The notes under the pieces were generated by a model. That model saw only the letters and a list, made by a program, of their open reading frames with translations, did not search any database and was not told the DNA's origin. From contig NZ_LFVU01000007.1 of NCBI RefSeq assembly GCF_001047375.1, forward strand, positions 1 to 64,000: a DNA stretch of 64,000 bases. Direction: 5' to 3'. Numbering within the stretch: position 1 is the first letter of the stretch; the number at the start of each line of letters is the position of its first letter. The position numbers were made by a program, and so were the translations under genes. Shown here in pieces: positions 17,159 through 24,418 of the stretch. The DNA comes from Clostridium cylindrosporum DSM 605. GTDB lineage: Bacteria; Bacillota; Clostridia; Clostridiales; Caloramatoraceae.

Positions 17159-17837
17159 ACTTCGTCCCACCTTTCTCCCCTTTATCCAAACTCTTTAAAA
17201 ACTCAATCGTGCAATAACAGTTTGTTATTTCTCCTTTTTCTATACCTTCTTTAAGAGCCTTAAGATCTTCCTCTTCATCTATATCAAGACAAGTATCCAC
17301 AAGTTCGTATGATAGATTCTCTTCCTTTATCTTTGATATTGTATTAGATAGCACATCACCTGTCCCATAAAACTGATTACTAAACACATTTTTATATGGT
17401 TTTTTCATTCCAACAAGATAATATCCCTTATCAAATGTTGGTCCAAGTACTACGTCACTTCTCTCAAGTGCTTTAAATGCATTTAGTATATACGTGGCCT
17501 TTAAACCTGGTACATCTGTCCCTAGAAGAATACAGGAGTAGTAGCCTTTACTAAGTACGGTTTCAATCGCATCTAACATTTTTTCCCCTAGATCTTCTCC
17601 TACTTGCACTTGATATTCATCATTTTCACCTATAAGTTCAACAAGTTTATGCTTATATCTTTTAGGTGTATAAAATATAAAGATATCCCTCTTAGTTTCT
17701 TTACATGTTTTGTAAATATCTTTAATAAAACTTCCATGAATCATTGCACACTGTTTTGGTGACAAGCACTTTTGTAGACGTGTTTTTGTTCTTCCCTTAA
17801 TCGGCACTCTTGTAAATATAATAATTGCTTCTTTCAT
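17151..17837 (-). CDS. TIGR04282/DUF2064-type glycosyltransferase
   Basis: A 228-residue nucleotidyl/glycosyl-transferase-fold protein. It begins IIIFTRVPIKGRTKTRLQ, the CofC/GlmU-like nucleotide-binding start of the DUF2064 family, and has LLGTDVPGL for the metal/nucleotide site and VVLGPTFDKGYYLVGM. Members pair with the next-upstream GT2-type enzyme in clusters with ArsS-like radical SAM proteins. It overlaps the kinase-like gene, indicating one operon. The donor and acceptor sugars are unknown. Confidence 0.85.
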   Translation of the reverse strand: MKEAIIIFTRVPIKGRTKTRLQKCLSPKQCAMIHGSFIKDIYKTCKETKRDIFIFYTPKRYKHKLVELIGENDEYQVQVGEDLGEKMLDAIETVLSKGYYSCILLGTDVPGLKATYILNAFKALERSDVVLGPTFDKGYYLVGMKKPYKNVFSNQFYGTGDVLSNTISKIKEENLSYELVDTCLDIDEEEDLKALKEGIEKGEITNCYCTIEFLKSLDKGEKGGTKYA

Positions 17838-17843
17838 CCTTAC

Positions 17844-18518
17844 TCACCTAACATCTTTATACATTCTATTAATCTCTTCGATGTTAACTCCCCTTCTATA
17901 CATGCTTTGTAGTCTTTGCATTTTCCACATGGTAGAGAATATTCCACCCTTTATGAACCGTCTTGATGATGTTTTTATCCTACTATCTACCTGGCATATT
18001 CTATAGCTTTTTCGAAGCCTTAAGGACAGTTCATAATCCTCCATAATAGGGAGACTTGGAATACCTCCAACTTCATAGAAAACCTCTCTTTTCATAAAGA
18101 TTCCTTGATCTCCAAATGCTATCTGTCGAAGCCTTACTCTTAGATTTGATAGGATACCACATATCTTCATCCATATACTACTTGAATCAAAAGCAATGTT
18201 AAAACATCCTACACTATATCCTTTATTTATCTTCTCCTCTATCTTAAGAAGTGCATCTTTTTGAAGAATACTATCACAGTGTAAAAAAAGTAAAACTTCT
18301 CCTACACTTACCTTCGCAGCAGTATTCATTTGATTGGCTCTTCCCTTTTTACTATTAACTATTTTGTGTTTATCTCCAATTATAGAAAGCGTTTTATCCT
18401 TACTTCCTCCATCACTAAATATAACCTCATAATCCCCTTTTAGACTCTTTATATTCTCTAGTAATAACTGAATATTTTCCTCTTCATTAAGCGTTGGAAC
18501 AATTATAGAAAACTTCAT
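17844..18518 (-). CDS. TIGR04283-type family 2 glycosyltransferase
   Basis: A 224-residue GT-A glycosyltransferase. The start FSIIVPTLNEEENIQLLLENI is the GT2 nucleotide-sugar site, FSDGGSKDKT is the second motif, and LFLHCDS supplies the DxD-like metal site (HCDS). FGDQGIFMKREVF and MEDYELSLRLRK complete the acceptor region. Only six bases separate it from the next gene. It is one of two glycosyltransferases in the ArsS-type cluster. Confidence 0.85.
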   Translation of the reverse strand: MKFSIIVPTLNEEENIQLLLENIKSLKGDYEVIFSDGGSKDKTLSIIGDKHKIVNSKKGRANQMNTAAKVSVGEVLLFLHCDSILQKDALLKIEEKINKGYSVGCFNIAFDSSSIWMKICGILSNLRVRLRQIAFGDQGIFMKREVFYEVGGIPSLPIMEDYELSLRLRKSYRICQVDSRIKTSSRRFIKGGIFSTMWKMQRLQSMYRRGVNIEEINRMYKDVR

Positions 18519-18560
18519 TTTATATAACCTCGTCTTTAAATCTTTCCTAGTAAAAGAAAA

Positions 18561-18590
18561 GCATTCAAGTTAATACATCACCTGAATGCC
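18561..18590 (-). terminator. Weak terminator/attenuator inside the arsS operon
   Basis: GCATTCAGGT pairs with ACTTGAATGC and is followed by TTTTCTTTT on the minus strand. It may reduce transcription from arsS into the glycosyltransferase genes. Confidence 0.55.
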
Positions 18591-18597
18591 CCTTATT

Positions 18598-19578
18598 TTA
18601 TGTCGTTGATCCACCACAACTTGAACCACTACCTGCAGTACATGCATAACAGTGATTTCCAAGTTTAATTGTTCTTTTTCTAAGACCTTTCCCCTTTAGA
18701 TCACTTATATGATTATCACCTTCTACTGTTACCTTAAGTGTCTGATTAAAGTCACAATCATAAATACTTCCATCATAGGATATAGAAATCTGATCTCTAC
18801 ACATCATACTCTCTACTGTAGCCGGGTTGAAACTATTTGAAAGCTTCTTCATGTACCCTTCTAAATTCCCACTATTTTTAAGGAATAACCCAAAACGTCC
18901 TACAGGGTTATTAGTGATCGTGAATAGATTATTGAATACTATTCCGTACTTATCTAATAATTTAACCTTATATTCACTTGTCATAGAATCCTGTGATGGA
19001 GGTAAAAATGCCCCTCCTGGATTATAAACTAAGTTAAGAACTAGATCCTTATCTACACCATATCCTAGTTCGTTTAACTGTCTTAACACCTCAATGCTTT
19101 TATCAAAGACACCATTTCCCCTTTGTCTATCAGCGTCCTTAGAACTGTAGTATGGAAGTGATGATACTACCTCTACCTTATACTTTTTATAAAGCTCTGG
19201 TATATGCTTATAACCATCTTCAGCAAGAATTACCAGATTAGAGCGGACAATCACCTTGCATCCTATATCACTTGCTTCCTTAAGTAACCACTCAAAGTTT
19301 GGATTCATCTCAGGTGCTCCACCTGTAATATCTAGAATAGAAAAGTTATTTTCTCTGAAAACATCTAAACAATCCTTCATAGTGTCTAGTGTCATAACCT
19401 CTGTTCTATGTGGCCCTCCCTCTACATGACAATGCTTACAAGAAAGATTACAAAGATATCCTACATTGATTTGCATTGTTTTTAAGGTTTCCTTTGTAGT
19501 ACAAAGTTCTTTATCATTAACTCTTTCAATAAAATTTGGTATGTATTTTAAATCATTTAAAAAATTTTCCCCACTCAT
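18598..19578 (-). CDS. arsS: ArsS-type radical SAM/Cys-rich domain protein
   Basis: A 326-residue radical SAM enzyme. The cluster motif CNLSCKHC (Cys43, 47, 50) is followed by DITGGAPEMNP. The C-terminal DUF3641-type domain ends CYACTAGSGSSCGG (Cys310, 313, 321); in some relatives the last Cys is selenocysteine, here it is TGT. ArsS-type enzymes act in arsenosugar formation, transferring a 5'-deoxyadenosyl group to methylated arsenic. No arsM methyltransferase is visible here, so the substrate is uncertain. The ATG at 19578 follows GAGGT. Confidence 0.85.
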   Translation of the reverse strand: MSGENFLNDLKYIPNFIERVNDKELCTTKETLKTMQINVGYLCNLSCKHCHVEGGPHRTEVMTLDTMKDCLDVFRENNFSILDITGGAPEMNPNFEWLLKEASDIGCKVIVRSNLVILAEDGYKHIPELYKKYKVEVVSSLPYYSSKDADRQRGNGVFDKSIEVLRQLNELGYGVDKDLVLNLVYNPGGAFLPPSQDSMTSEYKVKLLDKYGIVFNNLFTITNNPVGRFGLFLKNSGNLEGYMKKLSNSFNPATVESMMCRDQISISYDGSIYDCDFNQTLKVTVEGDNHISDLKGKGLRKRTIKLGNHCYACTAGSGSSCGGSTT

Positions 19579-19590
19579 ATTATACCTCAA

Positions 19591-19923
19591 TTAAAATTCA
19601 AGTTTATTTGCAACATTTTTCATTTGAACACCATGAACTAAAGTAGCTCCAGCTTTTATAGCCGCTGCAACATGGATTGCTTCAATCATTTGGTTTTGGT
19701 TTACACCCTTTTCTAGGCATGTCTTAGTGTAAGATTCTATACAATATGGACATTGAACAGCATTTGCAACAGCTAGTGCAATAAGTGCTTTTTCCCTTGA
19801 AGTAAGTTCTCCCTCTGCAAAAACTTCTCCATAATACCCCATAAACTTTTCCCATGCCTTTGGAGCATTTTCTCCTATAGTTCCGAACTTTTCTAGATCC
19901 TCTGTATTATAGTAAGTGCTCAT
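19591..19923 (-). CDS. ArsS-associated CxxC alkylhydroperoxidase-like protein
   Basis: A 110-residue AhpD/carboxymuconolactone-decarboxylase-fold protein with the redox motif CPYC (58-61) after ALIALAVANAVQ. This short form regularly neighbours ArsS-type radical SAM genes (the peroxidase-like partner, TIGR04169 as I recall). The start at 19923 has GGAGG eight bases upstream; an earlier in-frame ATG at 19938 overlaps that site. It is the first gene of the minus-strand operon, 12 bases from arsS. Confidence 0.85.
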   Translation of the reverse strand: MSTYYNTEDLEKFGTIGENAPKAWEKFMGYYGEVFAEGELTSREKALIALAVANAVQCPYCIESYTKTCLEKGVNQNQMIEAIHVAAAIKAGATLVHGVQMKNVANKLEF

Positions 19924-19966
19924 AAAACTATCCTCCATATTCTAAAAATTTGTTCTATTTTCCATC

Positions 19967-19996
19967 ATAATACCCCATAATTATGTTTCGTTGCAA
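19967..19996 (-). promoter_or_regulatory. Promoter of the arsS operon (candidate)
   Basis: On the minus strand TTGCAA (19991-19996) and TATTAT (19967-19972) are 18 bp apart, about 45 bp before the first start codon. No arsenic-type operator palindrome is obvious. Confidence 0.45.
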
Positions 19997-20201
19997 TTAA
20001 TAAATCAAATACTCATCTTAATTACTATTGATTATTCCTATAGGATATTTACCAGTTAGTTCCTTTTTTAAATTGACAAATCTTAGGTAGTATTAGACAC
20101 TAAGTATGAGTATATTTATAAGTTTTATTTTAATTCCAAATTCTTATAAATAATGCTCAATTATTTTATATCCATAAAAAATATATTTTGGAGGACTTAT
20201 A

Positions 20202-20918
20202 ATGGAAAACAAACAAAAAAAGTTATTAAGCAAAATAGTTGTTGTCCTGCTAATTGTAGTTGCAGTTTGTAGCTATTTCTTTATACCATCTGTAAAAGCT
20301 ACAATAAACAACATAACTGGCATGTTTGCAACTGGCGACTTTACGGTTGTAAAGGATTTCGTTGCATCATATGGTGCATATGCAGCGGTTATTTCATTTT
20401 TACTAATGGTACTACAATCAGTACTTGCACCACTACCAGCATTTTTAATTACATTTGCTAATGCTAACCTATTTGGTTGGTGGCAAGGAGCTATCCTTTC
20501 ATGGAGTAGTGCTATGGCAGGAGCTATGCTTTGCTTCTTTATCGCTAGAATCCTAGGTCGTGATGTAGTTGTTAAGCTAACTAGTAATTCAGCACTTAAG
20601 CAAATAGACCTTTTCTTTGAAAAGTATGGTAAGCAAAGTATACTAATTGCTAGACTTCTACCATTTATGTCATTTGACATAGTAAGTTATGCAGCTGGAC
20701 TTACATCAATGAGCTTCTGGTCATTTTTCGTAGCAACAGGAATTGGACAACTTCCTGCAACTTTAGTTTATTCATATGTAGGTGGAATGCTATCTGGAGG
20801 AGCTAGACTATTTGTTACTGGTCTTCTTATCCTATTTGCCCTATCTGTTTTAGTTGTACTTATTCGTCAAATTTACGTTGCAAAAAATAAAAAACCAGAA
20901 GAAAACCTTGAAGGTTAG
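20202..20918 (+). CDS. TVP38/TMEM64 family membrane protein
   Basis: A 238-residue polytopic protein with the SNARE-associated/VTT domain. The core is LPAFLITFANANLFGWWQGAILSWSSAMAGAMLCFFIAR (about 73-111) followed by ARLLPFMSFDIVSYAAGL, the family's conserved re-entrant segments. Such DedA-superfamily proteins are linked to lipid scrambling or transport. It is divergent from the arsS operon and ends six bases before a second paralog. GGAGG lies eight bases before the ATG. Confidence 0.85.
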   Translation: MENKQKKLLSKIVVVLLIVVAVCSYFFIPSVKATINNITGMFATGDFTVVKDFVASYGAYAAVISFLLMVLQSVLAPLPAFLITFANANLFGWWQGAILSWSSAMAGAMLCFFIARILGRDVVVKLTSNSALKQIDLFFEKYGKQSILIARLLPFMSFDIVSYAAGLTSMSFWSFFVATGIGQLPATLVYSYVGGMLSGGARLFVTGLLILFALSVLVVLIRQIYVAKNKKPEENLEG

Positions 20919-20924
20919 TTTCCA

Positions 20925-21605
20925 ATGAAAAAAAAGTTTTTTATATTTATAGGAATTGTAATTTTAATTTGTATGCTTGACCATCAATTGGGATGGTCAT
21001 CCTATTTAGCAGATTTTGAGAATATAAAATTTCTAAGGGATATGGTAAAGGACAATATATGGCTGGCTAGCATTATATACATAGTACTAACAATTGTAGG
21101 ATGTGTAGTACTATGTCTTCCTGGAATTACATTTGCTCTTTTTGGTGGAATGTTATTTGGTCCAGTACTTGGAATATTGCTATGCCTAATAGCAACAACA
21201 ATTGGTGCATCATTAGCATTTTTAGTAGGACGCTTCTTCTTAAAGGATACGGTTAAACCTATGGTAGAGAAGAATAAGTACCTAAAGAAAATCCTTTTTG
21301 ATGAATCTGGAAAAAGCGATTTAATACTTTTAATGGTTACACGTATGCTTCCAATTTTTCCATATAACCTACAAAACTTCGCCTATGGAATTACAGATAT
21401 AGACTTCTGGAAATATACATCTTATACATTTATTTTCATGCTACCTGGGGTGGCATTTATAACAATTGGTGCAGCAGGTATAACAGCTGGTGAGAATAAA
21501 TGGATGTACTTTACAATTTCAGCTTTGCTACTTGTAGGAGTACTTGTATTAGGTTCTCTAATTCAAAAGAAGTATTTAGGTGAAAGAGAGAAGCAACCCA
21601 ATTAA
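20925..21605 (+). CDS. TVP38/TMEM64 family membrane protein (second copy)
   Basis: A 226-residue paralog of the preceding gene, with membrane helices at about 3-20 and 45-90 and the domain core LPGITFALFGGMLFGPVLGILLCL, GRFFLKD and MVTRMLPIFPYNLQNFAYG. Paired TVP38 genes beside ArsS-like clusters suggest the proteins export or handle a product of the pathway, but that is inference. A strong terminator follows. Confidence 0.85.
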   Translation: MKKKFFIFIGIVILICMLDHQLGWSSYLADFENIKFLRDMVKDNIWLASIIYIVLTIVGCVVLCLPGITFALFGGMLFGPVLGILLCLIATTIGASLAFLVGRFFLKDTVKPMVEKNKYLKKILFDESGKSDLILLMVTRMLPIFPYNLQNFAYGITDIDFWKYTSYTFIFMLPGVAFITIGAAGITAGENKWMYFTISALLLVGVLVLGSLIQKKYLGEREKQPN

Positions 21606-21643
21606 TTTAATTTTTTATACTTGAATATATATTTAACTTAATA

Positions 21644-21687
21644 AAAAGTGACTGTTACAAAACTACATTGTAAACAGTCACTTTTTT
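21644..21687 (+). terminator. Terminator
   Basis: AAGTGACTGTTACAA pairs with TTGTAAACAGTCACTT (one bulge) and is followed by a T tract. Confidence 0.9.
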
Positions 21688-21744
21688 ATTGAAGTTCTTG
21701 TTATAAATAACTAATGTTATTACTGCCTTTTATACTTTCATTTT

Positions 21745-22230
21745 CTATAGCTCAATATAATAGATTATTATATCCTCATATTCTCCATTACCAAGAAGAT
21801 AGCCCTTTGGAATCACTCCTACTCTATGAAATCCTATCTTCTCATAAAGATGAATTGCACCAGCATTTGTGCTAACTACAGCATTAAACTGTAATATAGA
21901 AAATCCAAATTCACGCCCTATTTTCATTGAATGGAGAACTAGTTTCTCACCTATGTGATATCCTCTATAACTTCCATCAACTGCATATGAAGCATTAGAT
22001 ATATGTCCGCATCTACCTATATTATTAGGATGTAAGATATATAGCCCAAGAATAGCACCATCCCCCTCTGCAACTCCAGTAAAGGTTTGAGATGCAAAGA
22101 ATTCTCTTGCTTCCTCTTCACTTAACTTATCTATTTGAGGAAATGCATTAGCATCCTCAACAACATCATTCCAAATTTCAACCATTGAAGGAATATCCCT
22201 GTCTTCATATTTTCTTATAATTATATCCAT
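21745..22230 (-). CDS. GNAT family N-acetyltransferase
   Basis: A 161-residue GNAT protein. Motif A is YAVDGSYRGYHIGEKLVLHS (about 86-105), then ILQFNAVVSTNAGAIHLYEKIGF, as in the PhnO/YncA-like acetyltransferases for small amines or amino-acid analogues. AAAGGAG is 11 bases before the ATG. It is followed on the same strand by a second GNAT gene upstream at 22277. Confidence 0.85.
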   Translation of the reverse strand: MDIIIRKYEDRDIPSMVEIWNDVVEDANAFPQIDKLSEEEAREFFASQTFTGVAEGDGAILGLYILHPNNIGRCGHISNASYAVDGSYRGYHIGEKLVLHSMKIGREFGFSILQFNAVVSTNAGAIHLYEKIGFHRVGVIPKGYLLGNGEYEDIIIYYIEL

Positions 22231-22276
22231 CTACAGTCTCTCTCCTTTGTGCAATAAAAATTCTACTTAGTATTTA

Positions 22277-22765
22277 TTAAAAATTTAAAATCATATCGTA
22301 CCATTTAGCACCGCCATGAACAGAATTTGATATCCCTTTATTAATAAATCCAAACTTTTCGTAGTAGTTAATAAGCTTGTCCTTACAAGTAAGGATTATA
22401 CCTTTTCTTCCTGATGCTTTTGATACCTTTATCATATGATTCATAAGCATAGCTGCTATTCCCTGTCTTCTATAATCTGGGGCTACATTTAGTCCAAATA
22501 TCGTTTGATAATCACCCTTTGGATTATGCAATGTAGAATCCTTATAAAGTTCATCATATATAACAGTTCTATCAATAATAGCACCATTAACTAAAGCTAT
22601 TATCTTGCCATCTACTTCACCTACAAAAAAACTTTCAGGAAATGCCTTAATACGCTCTTCTAATGATTCTCTAGTAGCTGCTTCTTCCTTAGGAAAACAA
22701 CTTGCTTCAAGTTCTACAACTCCCTCTAAATCCTCTATACAGACATTTCTAATTATTATGCTCAT
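22277..22765 (-). CDS. GNAT family N-acetyltransferase (arylalkylamine type)
   Basis: A 162-residue GNAT. The segment FGLNVAPDYRRQGIAAMLMN is motif A, preceded by LEASCFPKEEAATRESLEERI, the N-terminal pattern of arylalkylamine-type acetyltransferases. YYEKFGFINKG closes the domain. The ATG at 22765 is chosen because AAGGGG lies ten bases upstream; the longer frame would include the terminator of the upstream lepB gene. Confidence 0.85.
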   Translation of the reverse strand: MSIIIRNVCIEDLEGVVELEASCFPKEEAATRESLEERIKAFPESFFVGEVDGKIIALVNGAIIDRTVIYDELYKDSTLHNPKGDYQTIFGLNVAPDYRRQGIAAMLMNHMIKVSKASGRKGIILTCKDKLINYYEKFGFINKGISNSVHGGAKWYDMILNF

Positions 22766-22800
22766 ATTATCAACCCCTTCATAATCCTTTTTATACAATA

Positions 22801-22842
22801 AAAAATACCGTAAATTCACCTTTGGAATAATACAGTATTTTA
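22801..22842 (-). terminator. Terminator of lepB
   Basis: AAAATACTGTA and TACGGTATTTTT pair across about 18 nt; T tract follows on the minus strand. Confidence 0.65.
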
Positions 22843-22851
22843 ATTAATCAT

Positions 22852-23442
22852 TTATTTAATATTTCCTAGTTTATCAAATGGGTAAACCCTAAATACTGCC
22901 TTTCCTTCAACTTGATCGTAATCAATAGGACCAAATGCCCTGCTATCTAAGCTTACAGGTCTATTATCCCCTAATACAAAGAGTTTGTCATTTTCTACTT
23001 TAATAGGAAACTTTAAATCTTGACTAAAAGTTTCACCCTTAACATAATTCTCTAGAATCTTTTCCCCATTTACATAAACATGACCATCTTTAATATCTAT
23101 TTTATCACCTGGAACTCCGATTACCCTTTTAACTAACCTACTATTATTATCCCCTTTATTACCTAAATCTTTTATAAAAATCATGGCATCATCAATGATA
23201 CTTCTTTTATGTTGATTTTCAAGAAATATAATTATATCTCCCCTTTTAGGGCTTGTAAAATTATAGCTTAACTTATCTATTATTAATTGTTGATTAGCCT
23301 TTAAGGTGTTTTCCATTGAACTTTGTTTAACTCTAACCTTTGCAACCACCTTACTATTAAGTAATATAGAAATAAAAAATGCTATTAATATAGAAAGTAC
23401 CCAGCTCATAATTTCTTTCATAAGATTTTTCCTATTAACCAT
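22852..23442 (-). CDS. lepB: Signal peptidase I
   Basis: A 196-residue membrane-bound type I signal peptidase. One N-terminal helix (10-29) anchors it. The Ser/Lys dyad is Ser42 (in SSMENTL) and Lys105 (in RLVKRVIG). Box E is GDNRPVSLDSR. It cleaves signal peptides at the outer face of the membrane. The region between the dyad residues is longer than in the shortest Bacillus forms. The ATG at 23442 follows GGAGGT; the ATG six bases earlier is too close to it. Confidence 0.9.
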   Translation of the reverse strand: MVNRKNLMKEIMSWVLSILIAFFISILLNSKVVAKVRVKQSSMENTLKANQQLIIDKLSYNFTSPKRGDIIIFLENQHKRSIIDDAMIFIKDLGNKGDNNSRLVKRVIGVPGDKIDIKDGHVYVNGEKILENYVKGETFSQDLKFPIKVENDKLFVLGDNRPVSLDSRAFGPIDYDQVEGKAVFRVYPFDKLGNIK

Positions 23443-23471
23443 TCCCATACCTCCAGTTAATATAATAAGAT

Positions 23472-23807
23472 CTATCCCCTTGGAGCATACATAATTATAA
23501 TTACTCCAATTAATGCAATTGCTCCACCAATTAAATCAAATTTATCAGGTATTATATTGTCTATTTTCCATCCCCAAAGAATTGAAAGAACAATAAATAT
23601 TCCTCCATATGCTGCATATACTCTAGCAAAACTAGCGCTTTGAGGCTGCAAAGTTGGGATAATCCCATATAAGACTAATAGTATAGCCCCTAAAATTCCA
23701 TACCACAGATTCTTTCCCTCACGTAGCCATATCCAAACTAGGTACCCTCCCCCTATTTCAAATATACCTGCTACTATAAAGTAAAATATTGACTTTAAAA
23801 TCTCCAT
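23472..23807 (-). CDS. YnfA family membrane protein
   Basis: A 111-residue protein with four membrane helices and the family's fixed elements: [17 protein letters not shown], then [23 protein letters not shown] and [20 protein letters not shown]. YnfA proteins resemble small multidrug-resistance transporters, but their substrate is not firmly known. It is 29 bp upstream of lepB on the same strand. Confidence 0.9.
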   Translation of the reverse strand: MEILKSIFYFIVAGIFEIGGGYLVWIWLREGKNLWYGILGAILLVLYGIIPTLQPQSASFARVYAAYGGIFIVLSILWGWKIDNIIPDKFDLIGGAIALIGVIIIMYAPRG

Positions 23808-23912
23808 ATCTACCTCTCCTTATTCTATTTATGTTTAATAATATCCTAGGTATCTCTGCCAAACAATATATTTTTTTACTTTATAAATCACGGATTTATA
23901 AAGCTTTAGCTT

Positions 23913-24003
23913 TATATGAACAAATATTCATATAAGTTATTGACATTAATTCTAGCACAAGCATATAATGAAAATATAAAACATATGAATACATATTCAA
24001 TCA
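23913..24003 (+). promoter_or_regulatory. Metal-responsive promoter with two ArsR-type operators
   Basis: A near-perfect sigma-A promoter (TTGACA 23940-23945, 18-bp spacer, TATAAT 23964-23969) drives the cad operon. Upstream is an inverted repeat TATATGAA-6-TTCATATA (23913-23934). A second site with ATGAAT-ATTCAA (23985-24000) lies at about +10 to +25. TGAA-6-TTCA is the typical SmtB/CadC/CzrA operator core. Confidence 0.8.
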
Positions 24004-24029
24004 TACATTTAATATAGGGGGAATAACTT

Positions 24030-24401
24030 ATGAAGGATAATAAAACTGATTTCGAAAGATGCGACTGCACTATTATTCATGAAAATGTCGTAAATTCAGT
24101 AAGAGATATTATGCCACTTGAGGAAGATTTATATGACTTAGCAGAAGTCTTTAAGGTATTTGGGGATAGTACAAGAATAAAAATACTCTATGCTCTATTT
24201 GCTTCAGAAATGTGTGTATGTGATATTGCTGCACTACTTAACATGACTCAATCTGCAATATCCCATCAGCTACGTGTTCTTAAGCAAGCAAGGCTAGTTA
24301 AATATAGAAAAGAAGGTAAGGTTGTTTATTATTCACTAGATGATGAACACGTTAAACAAATATTTGATCAAGGGCTAAACCATGTAACTGAAAAAAGATA
24401 A
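24030..24401 (+). CDS. cadC: ArsR/SmtB-family metal sensor, CadC-like
   Basis: A 123-residue winged-helix repressor. An N-terminal CDC (Cys11, 13) and CVCD in helix 3 (Cys62, 64) give the four-thiol Cd/Pb/Zn site known for CadC. The recognition helix is TQSAISHQLRVLKQARLV. A C-terminal DDEHVKQIFDQGLNH resembles the CzrA-type zinc site. It is expected to sit on the two operators upstream and leave when Cd, Pb or Zn binds. The ATPase gene follows after 17 bases. Confidence 0.9.
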   Translation: MKDNKTDFERCDCTIIHENVVNSVRDIMPLEEDLYDLAEVFKVFGDSTRIKILYALFASEMCVCDIAALLNMTQSAISHQLRVLKQARLVKYRKEGKVVYYSLDDEHVKQIFDQGLNHVTEKR

Positions 24402-24418
24402 AACTAAGGGGGGATAAT

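Noticed and set aside
18598-18660. Selenocysteine in the ArsS C-terminus
   Set aside because: Some relatives use selenocysteine here, but the codon is TGT and no TGA is present in the motif.
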